A DNA stretch of 64,000 nt from G965240365 sp965240365 (GCA_965240365.1 OZ251218.1:3100001-3164000), one strand, 5' to 3'. Counted from the stretch's first letter, positions 46,014 through 55,478 are shown. Notes: a model not told the origin generated them from the letters alone. Made by a program: numbers and translations.

Positions 46014-46029
46014 TTGCATTCGAAGTCTA
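46014..46029 (+). promoter_or_regulatory. LacI-type operator-like site, proximal to TonB receptor
   Basis: TTGCATTCGAAGTCTA matches the reverse-complement consensus TTGAATTCGAAGTAAA at 13 of 16 positions. It lies 80 bases before the receptor start and may overlap a -35 element (TTGCAT). With the site at 45938 it would allow looping or cooperative binding. Confidence 0.5.
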
Positions 46030-46108
46030 TTTTAGCTAAGTTAGAAAAATAGTCCGGGGAGTTGCCCCGTCTATTCAAAATGAGATCAAAATTAATCGGG
46101 GGATTATC

Positions 46109-48451
46109 ATGATTCATGTCAGCAAACTGCTTTTCAGCGCCACTTTATTCATTCTTTTTTTACAACCGTCGGCGGCAGAAACCCCGCAACAGGGAGAAAT
46201 TGTCGTAACGGCCCAGAAACGCGAACAAAGCCTGCAGGATGTCTCTGTCTCCGTCACCGCCGTCAGCGACGAGATGCTTATTGATAAGGGAATTTATGAC
46301 GTGAGCCGGCTTGATGTGCTGGTGCCGGGCCTGGTATTCCAGCAATCCGGGAACGATGTGCGGTTTTCCATGCGGGGCGCGGTCACCGCGCAGGTGGAGG
46401 CCAATGATGTCTCGGTCGCCTTTTATACGGATGGTCTTTACCGGCCCAGACACGCCCAGGCGCTGGCCGGGTTTGTCGATGTTGAACGTGTCGAGGTGCT
46501 CAGAGGCCCGCAGGGCACCCTGTTCGGCCGCAACTCTTATGGCGGCGCTATCAATGTCATCAGCAAAAAACCCGATTTCGAAGCGCCGGATTATGGCGGC
46601 GCCTTCGGCGTGGGGAAATATAACCATCTGCGCGGCGAAGGTTTCGCCAATATGCCGCTGGGCCAGCGGGCGGCTTTTCGGGTTACGGGCGTGCGGGAAA
46701 TCCGCGACCCTATCGTGGAGAACGTCACCATCGGCGATAAGGGCGGTTTGAAAGACGCGGACAACTGGTATGTGCGGGGTCAGCTTGCCTATGATCTGAG
46801 TGACGATATCGGTATCCTGGTGCGGGCCGAGCATTGGGAAGACGACGCCAACGGTAATGGCGACTTTGGCTACAAGCCCCTGGGGGTTCCGGTAAATCCG
46901 GCAACCGGCCGGACCAATGGCATCTCCGGCCCCCTGAACGGATTCATCGGCCGGAGGACGGACTGTGGCAACTGTGGGCGCGCGGGCGCGGGCCTGGATG
47001 CCACAGCGGAACGTGTCCTTGCCGATCCCTATAAAATCTCAAATGATTTTTCACCCTTTCGCGATATTGAAGAAAATACCATAGCCGGCGAATTTACCTA
47101 TGACGGCGCGGCCTTTGCCGATCTAAAGCTGACCGTGGGCTATATCGACTTTAAGGAATTACGAATGGCCGATGCGGATCTGTCGTCTTACGCCTCTCTC
47201 GCGGCCGGCAACGCTATCAGTTCGGCGACAACCTCACAGGAAATCCAGTTTACTTCCAAACATGATGGCCCGCTTGAATGGGTCGCGGGTCTGTATTTTA
47301 TGCAGGAAGATCTCACCAACGCATTTTTATGGATGAATATTCACAAGCTGGCGAATAACGCGCCGGATCCGGCCGTTGCCCCGACCTATACCTGGGCGCC
47401 CTGGCTGCGGGAAATACGTATTGATACCCGTTCACACGCGGCCTATACCCAGGGTACCTGGTCGCTGAGGGACAGCCTGCGCCTGATCGGCGGCATTCGC
47501 TATACCTACGACACGCGCGACTGGGCCGTGTTTGGGCCGCAGGATACCGTCAATGGCGTCAACGGCGCCTTTGCCGGTGATGTCTCCGCGCTCCGGTTTA
47601 CTACACCGCTTGCCTCGCAGGGCGCGGCCAAATCCTGGAATCAACTGACCTGGAAGGCCGGCCTGGAATACGACATCGGCGACGATGCCATGAGCTACTT
47701 TACCGCCTCCACGGGCTTTCTCTCGGGTAACGCCCAGGGGGCGTTTACCGGCCCGGCGAGTTATGATGAGAGATTGGTCAATGCCTATGAAATCGGCCTG
47801 AAAAGCACCCTGCTTGAGGGCGCGTTGCGGTTCAATATCGCGGCTTTTTATAATACCTATGATAATCTGCTTGCCACTAAATTTGTCCCGGCGGGCAATA
47901 CCGTGCTGGCGCAATCGGATAATGCCGGCTCCTCGAATGCGCTGGGTCTGGAGATTGAGGCCGACTGGATGCCGGTGGAACACTTGAATCTGGGTCTGCG
48001 GGCGGCGTTCACCAAAGCCAGATACGACCGGTTCATCACCAGTTACCAGTTTCAGGAAGGCGGACAGACCATTGCCGGCGTTAGCGGCCTGATCCGGCGC
48101 GACGGTCAGCAAGTCTGGGGCTCGCCTGATATGACCCTGACCCTGCTCGGCAGCTATGACTTTGGTCTCGGAGAGTATGGCGCCCTGAGCCCCGGCTTCA
48201 GCTTCTACTACTCGGACAAGTATCGCGCCTTTGACCGCCCCTATAACTTCACTATGCAGGATAGCTATACCCGCACCGATCTTGCCCTGAACTGGACATC
48301 GGTGGACGGCAACTGGAATGCGCAGGCATTTGTGCATAACCTTGAAGATAAAGCCGTCTTGTTGAATGCAACGGTCTTTGGCGGCCGTCTGGCCGTCGGC
48401 AGCTATTCTGCGCCACGCACATTTGGCATAAGGCTGGGATACCGGTTCTGA
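46109..48451 (+). CDS. TonB-dependent receptor of the catabolic island
   Basis: The 780-residue outer-membrane receptor has a signal peptide (MIHVSKLLFSATLFILFLQPSAA), a TonB box directly after it (EIVVTAQKREQSLQDV), a plug domain (SRLDVLVPGLVF, VEVLRGPQGTLFGRNSYGG) and a barrel ending in IRLGYRF with the terminal phenylalanine. This subclass is common in sphingomonads and marine bacteria for plant or aromatic compounds, vitamins and other organics, not only iron. It is read toward the catabolic genes and preceded by two operator-like sites for the regulator found at 59.4 kb. The ligand is presumably the compound broken down by the island. Confidence 0.9.
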   Translation: MIHVSKLLFSATLFILFLQPSAAETPQQGEIVVTAQKREQSLQDVSVSVTAVSDEMLIDKGIYDVSRLDVLVPGLVFQQSGNDVRFSMRGAVTAQVEANDVSVAFYTDGLYRPRHAQALAGFVDVERVEVLRGPQGTLFGRNSYGGAINVISKKPDFEAPDYGGAFGVGKYNHLRGEGFANMPLGQRAAFRVTGVREIRDPIVENVTIGDKGGLKDADNWYVRGQLAYDLSDDIGILVRAEHWEDDANGNGDFGYKPLGVPVNPATGRTNGISGPLNGFIGRRTDCGNCGRAGAGLDATAERVLADPYKISNDFSPFRDIEENTIAGEFTYDGAAFADLKLTVGYIDFKELRMADADLSSYASLAAGNAISSATTSQEIQFTSKHDGPLEWVAGLYFMQEDLTNAFLWMNIHKLANNAPDPAVAPTYTWAPWLREIRIDTRSHAAYTQGTWSLRDSLRLIGGIRYTYDTRDWAVFGPQDTVNGVNGAFAGDVSALRFTTPLASQGAAKSWNQLTWKAGLEYDIGDDAMSYFTASTGFLSGNAQGAFTGPASYDERLVNAYEIGLKSTLLEGALRFNIAAFYNTYDNLLATKFVPAGNTVLAQSDNAGSSNALGLEIEADWMPVEHLNLGLRAAFTKARYDRFITSYQFQEGGQTIAGVSGLIRRDGQQVWGSPDMTLTLLGSYDFGLGEYGALSPGFSFYYSDKYRAFDRPYNFTMQDSYTRTDLALNWTSVDGNWNAQAFVHNLEDKAVLLNATVFGGRLAVGSYSAPRTFGIRLGYRF

Positions 48452-48548
48452 CAGCGGGCCGGTTCGTGTATTGATTTGGCTGCCGGATATTTGGCATGGC
48501 GGTTTGCCCGGGGGCCGTCATGCCGGTTACAGGATATTTTTCGAACGC

Positions 48549-49046
48549 TTATGATAAATGAGCTTTGAGGTGTTTCACGGACAGAAACAGCGTCATAGGT
48601 TCAATAGGTGATACCTGAAAGCCATAGTTTTGATAAAACCTTTTAGCATCTTCTGAAATCGCGTGAACGATCAGGCATCTCAGGCCGGCATTGCGAGCAA
48701 CGGATAATGTTCGCAGCATTGCATCCTTGAGTAAGGCCGAACCCAGGCGATGTCCCTGATATTCACAGTCAACCGCTAATCTTCCCAATACCATAGCAGG
48801 GATTGGCTCCGGCATATTACGAGCGATTGCTCCCGGAGCAACCAATCTTTCAATGCTCCCGGCCGCCAAAGCATAATAGCCTGTCACGCGCTTGTTTGCA
48901 CACACTACAAAAGTACGGCTGGCGCCCGTTTCCTGGTTTTTTAAAGCGCGTTTTACAAGCCATTCGTCAAGGGCGGGAACACCGCTATTAAACAACGCTG
49001 TCTCATGTTCGCCGGAAAGTAATACCGGCGCCGTTATTTTTCCCAA
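48549..49046 (-). CDS. GNAT-family acetyltransferase, probable TacT-type toxin
   Basis: The 165-residue protein is a GNAT acetyltransferase (FNSGVPALDEWL, YYALAAGSIERLVA, VLGRLAVDCEYQGHRLGSALLKDAM, YQNYGFQVSP) of the type paired with DUF1778 antitoxins. TacT/AtaT enzymes acetylate charged aminoacyl-tRNA and stop translation. It overlaps the antitoxin gene at 49034-49046, and the antitoxin comes first in transcription, as usual. Its motifs look intact, so the module may be active. Confidence 0.85.
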   Translation of the reverse strand: MGKITAPVLLSGEHETALFNSGVPALDEWLVKRALKNQETGASRTFVVCANKRVTGYYALAAGSIERLVAPGAIARNMPEPIPAMVLGRLAVDCEYQGHRLGSALLKDAMLRTLSVARNAGLRCLIVHAISEDAKRFYQNYGFQVSPIEPMTLFLSVKHLKAHLS

Positions 49047-49300
49047 GGCGATGGCTCGGTCAATAATTTTTTTAGCCTGACGTTGTCAGGGATTGGAGCA
49101 GTCAGCGCATCCTCAAAAGATTTGAAATCCTCTTTATTCAAATGAAAAAGGCGTTGATCCAGTATGACCTGCTCTGCTTCCCGGCAGGCAATATCCAGAA
49201 TAAAGGCGCTTCTATCCTTATGAAGAAGCGCCGCGGCTTTAGTGAGCAGCGCATGTTGATCGGCTTCAACACGCATGTTGATGGGGGCTGTTTTGGGCAT
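49034..49300 (-). CDS. DUF1778 ribbon-helix-helix antitoxin (TacA-like)
   Basis: The 88-residue protein begins with a ribbon-helix-helix (PINMRVEADQHALLTKAAAL then DRSAFILDIACREAEQVI) and has a C-terminal tail rich in hydrophobic and acidic residues that binds the acetyltransferase. In known pairs it neutralises the toxin and represses the operon. It overlaps the GNAT gene by 13 bases. The pair lies at the boundary between the TonB receptor and the SnoaL operon; it could stabilise the island. Confidence 0.85.
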   Translation of the reverse strand: MPKTAPINMRVEADQHALLTKAAALLHKDRSAFILDIACREAEQVILDQRLFHLNKEDFKSFEDALTAPIPDNVRLKKLLTEPSPWEK

Positions 49301-49368
49301 ATGAGTAATATAGTATGTTAATCAGATATACGCAAACCGACGCCGGAACGTCTTAACGCGCCCGATAC

Positions 49369-50403
49369 TCATTCTGTCCGAATGTCAATCCCCGCCTCGG
49401 CAAAGGGATCCCGGCCCAGTTGCAGCAGCATGTCGATGATATCGACAAAGACCCAGTTCTCGACCAGCCGGTCGCCGTCGCGCCGCCAGATGTCGGCAAC
49501 GCGAACCGTGAACATCTGACCTTCGGCCCGCACGCCGAGCCAATCCTTGACCATGAATCCGCCGTGTGACGGCCAGCCGCCGGACGCAACGTAGTCCCCA
49601 TCCGCGAATCTGGCATAATGACCCGGCACTTTGGCATCCAGGGCCGGGTTGCCGGATTTGCAATAGGTGTTGCGCACGCGGCCCTTCTCAAATATCGACT
49701 CGTAGGGCAACTGAAACCGGGCGAAGCCGTCAACCCCGATATAACTGCCGTATCCCGATGGCCCGTACCAATACATATTATGACGCCAATAGGGCCGCCA
49801 GGCCTCGTCTTCGGTATAAAGGCGCGATAGCATGTCATCGACCATCTTCAGGTTCGCGCGTGACTGTTCGGCCGGGCTCTCTGTCAGCGCCAGACCGTCC
49901 GCGGTGGCCGGGCCGGGCACGAAGCCTTCATAACCGTTGCTGGGCGGCAGGGGCCAGCTTCCGATCTGCCGCAACAGGTCGAGCATGTCGAAGTAGAGAT
50001 ACGATTCAACCGATTGGCCCGCCTCGATCTGGTGGTATTCAATGTAATGAAGCCAGACGATAGCGCCGTTCGCCGGGATGCCCAGCCAGGGCTTTTGAAA
50101 CAAGCCGACATAATGACCGTGGCTGACGACCCATTCGCCGCCCTTGTACTCGCCGCCGAACAGCATGTCGCAACGCCGGTGCAGATGGGCAAAGGCATTC
50201 TGCATCGGCTCGACCACCCGCGCGAGAAAATCTGCCCGGCCATCGATCCGGTTTAACGGCTGGACGGCATTGATATCAGCATCAGGCGCATAAAAGCGCG
50301 TCAGCGCTTGCCGCAGCGAAGCCGGTTCCCATGCGCGATAGGCATCAACGAGGTCTTTGTACAGATATTTATTGGCCAATGTGGCGGCGCTTGCGATACC
50401 CAT
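49369..50403 (-). CDS. Double SnoaL/NTF2-fold protein (third of the operon)
   Basis: The 344-residue protein contains two SnoaL/NTF2-like domains. The first (about residues 10-165) has VESYLYFDMLDLLRQIGSWPLPP near its end; the second (about 185-335) ends with ENWVFVDIIDMLLQLGRDPF. Such folds form cone-shaped barrels used by polyketide cyclases, steroid isomerases, dehydratases and binding proteins. No membrane or signal segment is seen, so it is cytoplasmic. It is the last of three genes read from 52.5 kb toward 49.4 kb, five bases after the previous stop. A shared substrate with its paralogues is inferred, but the reaction is unknown. Confidence 0.8.
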   Translation of the reverse strand: MGIASAATLANKYLYKDLVDAYRAWEPASLRQALTRFYAPDADINAVQPLNRIDGRADFLARVVEPMQNAFAHLHRRCDMLFGGEYKGGEWVVSHGHYVGLFQKPWLGIPANGAIVWLHYIEYHQIEAGQSVESYLYFDMLDLLRQIGSWPLPPSNGYEGFVPGPATADGLALTESPAEQSRANLKMVDDMLSRLYTEDEAWRPYWRHNMYWYGPSGYGSYIGVDGFARFQLPYESIFEKGRVRNTYCKSGNPALDAKVPGHYARFADGDYVASGGWPSHGGFMVKDWLGVRAEGQMFTVRVADIWRRDGDRLVENWVFVDIIDMLLQLGRDPFAEAGIDIRTE

Positions 50404-50408
50404 GCGAT

Positions 50409-51416
50409 CTACCCTTGATTCCGAAGTTTGCGGTTGCGTTTGAGCACATCAAGCCCTGTCTGTTTCAGGAAGTGCAGGAGATCGATAAAAATCCAGTTTT
50501 CAGCAAGTTTGTCGCCGGCGCGGCGATAAATATCGACAACGCGCATCTCCACGGTCTGCTGCGAGGCCGGCATACCGAGAAAATCGCCGGCCGGTTTCAT
50601 TTTGAGATTCGGCCAGCCGAACCAGCCGGCGTAGTTGCCTTCCGCGAAACGGCACACGTGGCCCTGAAACTCGACCTTGTCCAGCCCCTGCCGAAACGGT
50701 CCCTGGTGCTGCAACTGGTAACGCGGAATCGTGTAAGTTGCGCCGATCCCCGCCGGGCCGAACCATAACATATCCTCGTGCCAGCTTCGGGCCAGCTCTT
50801 CGTCCGGCGACTGAAATCCCTCCGCGTTTCTCAGGTCGTCTTTCATGGCGTTGATCAGCCTCAGTGTTTTTTGCGATTCAACGGGATCTTGTGACTCAAA
50901 CAGCAAACCGTCATGAGTGCGTGGCCCCGGCGTCAGGAGCTCGGCCCCGGTCTGCTCGGGCAGCGGCTTGAGGCCGGCCTGTTGCATGACACTCAAAATA
51001 TCGCAGAACAGCGCGGTCTCCGCGATCCGGCCATCGACAATGCGGTGAAAATCACAATAGCGCAGAAATGCCATTCTGCCGGTCGGCGGGATGCCCAGCC
51101 ATTCCCGGTCGAACAGTCCCATCAGATGCCCCATGCTGCACACCCATTCGGACTCGCCGTCGATCTCGTTGACGCCCGCCATGAAAACGTCAGGCCGGCG
51201 TTGCAGGTGTTTAAACGAGCGGATCAGCGGCAGCCAGAAGGTCTCGACAACGGCCGCCGCGCCATATTGCTCATAAAAGGGATGCATGCCGCGCCAGTGA
51301 TAGTCGGCGCTGACAAATTCCGAAAATACCGCTTGCAGATCACTGCCGGCGGCCTGCTCCGTTGCGGCATAGAACTGCCGCACCAGCGTTTTACTTGTTT
51401 GATAGTTATCCGTCAT
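50409..51416 (-). CDS. Double SnoaL/NTF2-fold protein (second of the operon)
   Basis: The 335-residue protein is a paralogue of the downstream gene, again with two NTF2-like modules (first ending IAETALFCDILSVMQQAG, second ending AENWIFIDLLHFLKQ). ATG 51416 is preferred; a longer frame adds nine residues of basic sequence. It overlaps the first gene of the operon by 11 bases, showing coupled translation. The pair of modules per chain suggests a fused dimer with one or two active sites. Confidence 0.8.
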   Translation of the reverse strand: MTDNYQTSKTLVRQFYAATEQAAGSDLQAVFSEFVSADYHWRGMHPFYEQYGAAAVVETFWLPLIRSFKHLQRRPDVFMAGVNEIDGESEWVCSMGHLMGLFDREWLGIPPTGRMAFLRYCDFHRIVDGRIAETALFCDILSVMQQAGLKPLPEQTGAELLTPGPRTHDGLLFESQDPVESQKTLRLINAMKDDLRNAEGFQSPDEELARSWHEDMLWFGPAGIGATYTIPRYQLQHQGPFRQGLDKVEFQGHVCRFAEGNYAGWFGWPNLKMKPAGDFLGMPASQQTVEMRVVDIYRRAGDKLAENWIFIDLLHFLKQTGLDVLKRNRKLRNQG

Positions 51417-52554
51417 GTCCGCCCTTCCCTCGCGCCGCCGCAATCTGCATCATCAGATCCAGTTCATTGAACAACATCCATTCGCGCGCGATCTTGCCGT
51501 CCCTGATCTCGTGCTGGGTGATGCCCCAGATCGTGACCGGTTGCCCGGTCGCTTCCCCATAGATGCCAGAGCCGGTGTGCGTTGCCGTTGCGCTCCAGCG
51601 TTCGGCAGTCAGGTAACCCTCATCATCGTTGCCCATCCAGTAAACCTCGTCTGTTTCAAGCGCCAGGTCCGGCAAGGCGCCGTGCAGGGATGCTAATAAT
51701 TTACGATAGTCGGCGGCGCCGGCCGACTTGCGCCCGGTCGGCCCCTCGAAGGTGAAATCAGCCAGATATGATTCGGTCAGCACATCGAAATCCCGCCGGT
51801 TCCAGAGCCTGTCCAGCTTGTCCCGAACGAACGCATCTACATCAAAGCCTTCGACGGGCTGCGCAACCGAGACAGGCTTGTCCGGTCTGCCCGCGGCGCG
51901 GAGCCGGTTCCAGACTGTCTCGCCGCGCGGCCAGCCGGCCGGCGCTTCCCGCGCCAGCCTGGCGGCCAGTTCGTCCAGATCCAGGCCGAGTTGCCGGATC
52001 ATGGCCGAGGTGTTGTACAGCACATGTTCGAGATAAATCCTGTTATTCAGCGAAACGCAATTGGCAATGACCAGGATATCCACCGGCCGCTGGCTTGCCG
52101 GGCCGTATTTCGAGTCGCCGTCATTAGTACCGCGAATGATCGTGCGGTGTGAAGTGTGAAAACCCGCCTCGTCATCACCCGCCCAGACGATCTCATCGGC
52201 AATGAGCCGGATGTCAGAGAACGCGCCCGTGGTATGACGGGTGTCGATGATTTTCTTCGAACCGAGTTGCAGGCCGTAGTCATCAAACACATGCGAGTCA
52301 TCGGCATAGGTTGCGCCGATGTACTCGATATCCCGCTCTTCCCATATTCGATGGGTAATCCGGACGATGTAATCAATAATGTTATGATAAATGGCCTCAA
52401 AGCCGCGCAGCGACTGCCGCGGCCCGAAGTCGTCCGGGATGCGCCGCTCCCGCGGTGTGCCACGCGCGGTGTATTTGGCCAGCGAGATTGAATAATCGGC
52501 GGGCATGTGCTCGCGGCGAAGTGGAATGGTCAATTCTTGTGACTTCGAATTCAT
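51406..52554 (-). CDS. Double SnoaL/NTF2-fold protein (first of the operon)
   Basis: The 382-residue protein is longer than the other two, with an extra N-terminal segment (LRREHMPADYSISLAKYTARG) and two NTF2-like modules: one around GATYADDSHVFDDYGLQLGSK and DIRLIADEIVWAGDD, and a second around FEGPTGRKSAGAADYRKLL with LETDEVYWMGNDDEGYL. It closely resembles the gene at 54.3-55.4 kb. A LacI-type operator-like sequence (ATGAATTCGAAGTCAC) overlaps its own start codon, an unusual place for an operator, so the annotated start or the site may need adjustment. Confidence 0.8.
   Translation of the reverse strand: MNSKSQELTIPLRREHMPADYSISLAKYTARGTPRERRIPDDFGPRQSLRGFEAIYHNIIDYIVRITHRIWEERDIEYIGATYADDSHVFDDYGLQLGSKKIIDTRHTTGAFSDIRLIADEIVWAGDDEAGFHTSHRTIIRGTNDGDSKYGPASQRPVDILVIANCVSLNNRIYLEHVLYNTSAMIRQLGLDLDELAARLAREAPAGWPRGETVWNRLRAAGRPDKPVSVAQPVEGFDVDAFVRDKLDRLWNRRDFDVLTESYLADFTFEGPTGRKSAGAADYRKLLASLHGALPDLALETDEVYWMGNDDEGYLTAERWSATATHTGSGIYGEATGQPVTIWGITQHEIRDGKIAREWMLFNELDLMMQIAAARGKGGHDG
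52539..52554 (-). promoter_or_regulatory. LacI-type operator-like site overlapping the SnoaL start
   Basis: GTGACTTCGAATTCAT on the + strand shares the 12-base core ACTTCGAATTCA with the consensus. It lies over the first codons of the SnoaL gene and about 120 bases before the symporter, so it might control both divergent units. Overlap with the coding start is unusual, and part of the match may reflect the codons MNSK. Confidence 0.4.
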
Positions 52555-52626
52555 TTCAGCTCCCTGATTTTTATTCTAATTGATTTGAGATTTTAACGAT
52601 ATCTGGTGTAACATAAAAGACAAATT

Positions 52627-52642
52627 ATGCATTCGCAATATA
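52627..52642 (+). promoter_or_regulatory. Weak LacI-type operator-like site upstream of the symporter
   Basis: ATGCATTCGCAATATA matches the consensus at 11 of 16 positions and the receptor-proximal site at 12. It is 33 bases before the symporter start. On its own this match would not be convincing; its position beside the other site adds some weight. Confidence 0.3.
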
Positions 52643-52674
52643 AAAATTGTGATCCCCCTTAAAGGAGGTGTCTG

Positions 52675-54282
52675 ATGGCCGAGTTCGGGATATTAAACTG
52701 GACGGTCGTGATCGCGTATATCATCGGTAATCTGCTGCTGGGCTTCAGCTTGAGTAAACGGGTGGAGACCGCGGATCATTTTTTCCTGGGCCGGCGCACG
52801 ACACCCTGGTGGGCTATCGGTATTTCCGTTGTTGCGACCTATGTTGGCGCCCTCGCCTTCCTGGGCGGCCCGGCCTGGGTTTACAACGAGGGCTTTTCGG
52901 TCATCTTCATCCACATCAACTATCCGATCGCGATTGCGATCACGGTGACATTGTTTTTGCCGTTCTTTTATGCCAGCGGCACGGCCTCGATCTTCGATTA
53001 TCTTGAGCGCCGCTTCGGGCTGACATCGCGCACCCTGATGTCGGCTATCTTTTTGTCCGGTAATATCGCTTATTCCGGGATCACCTTATATACCACGGCG
53101 CTGGTGCTGGAATTTATCACCGGCATGGATGTGGTCACGGCAATCCTGATCGTCGGCGCGGTTGCGTTCACCTATACGGCGCTGGGCGGCATCGCGGCAG
53201 TCATCTGGACCGATGTGATCCAGAGCGCTATCCTGTTCATCGGCGCCTTCATCATCCTGTTTATGTTGATCGGCGCCCTGCCCGATGGCCTGCCCGCCGC
53301 GCTTGCCGGCCTGAAGGCCGTAGGCAAGACCAATCCTTTTGAATATTCCCTGGATCCGGCCAAAGTGGCGACGGTGTGGAGCGGTGTGGTCGCGATGTCA
53401 GTCTATCATGTCGTGGTCTATGGCGTGAACCAGATGATGGTGCAACGCACGCTGGCCGCGAAATCGATCGGCGATGCCAAGAAAGCCTATATTATGATGG
53501 GTTATGTGGCCTTTCCGGTGTATCTGCTGTTTTTCGGTATCGGCATGTTGTTCTACAGTTACTATAACGGCCGGGTTTTTGATAACGACAATCTCATCAT
53601 GCTGGAATTTGTGGCGGGCATCGGCGTGCCGGGTCTGATGGGTATCGTCACCGCCGCCATTGTCGCCGCCGCGATGTCCAGCCTGGACTCCAGCCTGAAT
53701 TCGATGGCCACCGTCACGACCCTTGATTTCTATCAGAAGTTCTGCAAGCGCGAGGGCAGTCCCCGCCATTATCTGGCCGCTTCGCGCTGGTTCATGCTGA
53801 TGTGGGCCATTGTCATCATCGTTCCGGCGATCTGGTTTACCGACAGCGACGGCTCGGTGCTCGAAATTCTGAGCAAAATCGGTTCCTTTTTTGTCGGCGC
53901 CAAGCTGGCGATGTTCGGCCTGGGCTTTTTTTCCAAACATACCAGCGAACGCGGGCTGATCATCGGGGTCGTGGCCGGGTTTCTGTTTCTCGCCTGGATC
54001 GAATATTACCAGGATATCGCCTGGCCCTGGTATTGTCCGCTGGGCGGTCTGGTCAGCATCGTCGTGGCATGGGTTGCAAGCGTGCTGCTGGATGGTTTTC
54101 GATCTGAATACTCGCCTTATACCGTCAGAGGTCAGCAGGCGGCCTGGGAAGCCACCGGACGCCCGCTCAAACAGGATGGCTGGTGGGCGATCTCGGGCAA
54201 GATCGACCGGGGCAGCTACTGGCTGCTCGGCTATTTTGTCGTCTGTGTCGCGGCCCTGTGGTTTTTTGAGGCGTCTCTCTGA
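52675..54282 (+). CDS. Sodium:solute symporter (SSS family)
   Basis: The 535-residue protein has about thirteen transmembrane helices, as expected of the SSS family, and family-like segments ETADHFFLGRRTTPWWAIGISV, AFTYTALGGIAAVIWTDVIQS and MSSLDSSLNSMATVTTLDFY (the sodium-site region). SSS carriers move sugars, amino acids, organic acids or nucleosides with sodium. The ATG follows a perfect ribosome site (AAAGGAGGTG). It is flanked on both sides by SnoaL-type genes and is likely the inner-membrane importer of the island, complementing the TonB receptor in the outer membrane. Confidence 0.9.
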   Translation: MAEFGILNWTVVIAYIIGNLLLGFSLSKRVETADHFFLGRRTTPWWAIGISVVATYVGALAFLGGPAWVYNEGFSVIFIHINYPIAIAITVTLFLPFFYASGTASIFDYLERRFGLTSRTLMSAIFLSGNIAYSGITLYTTALVLEFITGMDVVTAILIVGAVAFTYTALGGIAAVIWTDVIQSAILFIGAFIILFMLIGALPDGLPAALAGLKAVGKTNPFEYSLDPAKVATVWSGVVAMSVYHVVVYGVNQMMVQRTLAAKSIGDAKKAYIMMGYVAFPVYLLFFGIGMLFYSYYNGRVFDNDNLIMLEFVAGIGVPGLMGIVTAAIVAAAMSSLDSSLNSMATVTTLDFYQKFCKREGSPRHYLAASRWFMLMWAIVIIVPAIWFTDSDGSVLEILSKIGSFFVGAKLAMFGLGFFSKHTSERGLIIGVVAGFLFLAWIEYYQDIAWPWYCPLGGLVSIVVAWVASVLLDGFRSEYSPYTVRGQQAAWEATGRPLKQDGWWAISGKIDRGSYWLLGYFVVCVAALWFFEASL

Positions 54283-54300
54283 GGCGGCGGCTTTTGCGGG

Positions 54301-55443
54301 CTAACGACCCGCCGCAATTTGCATCATCAGATCCAGTTCGTTAAATAACAGCCATTCATTGACAATCCGCCCGTCAATGATTTTATGCTGGCTAATTCCC
54401 CAGAGTTGCACTTCACGCCCGGTCGGTTCGCCATACATCCCGGCGCCTTTATGGGTGGCGCTGGCGCTCCAGCGCTCGGAACTCAGATAACCGTCATGCT
54501 CATTGCCCATCCAATAGACTTCATCAACCTGCAATTCGAGATCCGGGAAGGCCGCGAGCAGGGATGAAAGAAATTCGGAACAGGTTTTTAATCCGGTAAA
54601 CGCACGGTTGCGCGGGCCATAAAAGCGGCAATTCGGATCATAGATCCGCGGCAAGGCGTCAAACACACGGCGATTCCATAATGTGTCAAAATTGCCGCGG
54701 GCAAACGCATCCACATCAAAGCCCGAGACCGGAGCGGCAACGGATATGGGCGGCGCCGGCGCTGACGCGCCGCGCAATGCCTCCCAGGTCCTGGCGTCCC
54801 GCGGCCAACCGGACGGAGGCCGCGCCGCCAGTTTTGCGGCAGTCTGGTCTAAATCAAAACCAAGTTGCAGCAGTAAACCCGAATTATCGTGCAGGACATG
54901 TTCAAGGAAAATAACATTTTCGGCCGCGACACAGTTGGCAATTGCCAGTGTCTCGGTGGCCTTGCCGGCGGCCGGCCCGTACATACTGTCGCCACCATTG
55001 ACGCTTCGGGTGATGATGCGATGCGATGTGTGATAACCGATTTCATCGTTGCCCGCCCAGACAATCTCATCGGCAATCAGCTTGATATTTGAAAATGCCC
55101 CGGTCCTGGCGCGGGTATCCGCGATAATTTTCCCGCTCCCGAATTGCAGGCCATAATCATCGTAAATCCGGGAATCGTCCGCATAGGTGGCGCCGATATA
55201 TTCATAGTCGCCCTCTTCCCAGATTCTATACGTGATACGCACAATGTAGTCGATGATATTCTGATAGCTTTCCTCAAACCCCCGCATGGCCTGCTTCGCC
55301 CCGTAAGCGACCGGTAACCGCTGCTCGCCACGGACAAAGCCATTGCCGATACCGCCGCGGCCGGTATAGGCGTCCAGGGAGATGCGGTAATCCGTGGGCA
55401 TATGTTCCCGCGCCAGGGGCGCGGCGGTCTTTTTGGTATTCAT
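54301..55443 (-). CDS. Double SnoaL/NTF2-fold protein (fourth copy)
   Basis: The 380-residue protein is a close paralogue of the gene at 51.4-52.5 kb, sharing LAREHMPTDYRISLDAYTGRG, GATYADDSRIYDDYGLQFGS, LIADEIVWAGNDEIGYHTSHR and LFNELDLMMQIAAG. It converges with the symporter and follows the cupin gene by 35 bases, so it is read with cupin. With the three genes upstream this makes four double-NTF2 proteins, a strong local expansion. Confidence 0.8.
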   Translation of the reverse strand: MNTKKTAAPLAREHMPTDYRISLDAYTGRGGIGNGFVRGEQRLPVAYGAKQAMRGFEESYQNIIDYIVRITYRIWEEGDYEYIGATYADDSRIYDDYGLQFGSGKIIADTRARTGAFSNIKLIADEIVWAGNDEIGYHTSHRIITRSVNGGDSMYGPAAGKATETLAIANCVAAENVIFLEHVLHDNSGLLLQLGFDLDQTAAKLAARPPSGWPRDARTWEALRGASAPAPPISVAAPVSGFDVDAFARGNFDTLWNRRVFDALPRIYDPNCRFYGPRNRAFTGLKTCSEFLSSLLAAFPDLELQVDEVYWMGNEHDGYLSSERWSASATHKGAGMYGEPTGREVQLWGISQHKIIDGRIVNEWLLFNELDLMMQIAAGR

Positions 55444-55478
55444 GCCTGATTAAACGGTATGCCGGATGATATAACTTG

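Noticed and set aside
47432..48337. A 301-residue minus-strand frame opposite the TonB receptor
   Set aside because: No family resemblance or ribosome site; it overlaps the intact receptor gene.
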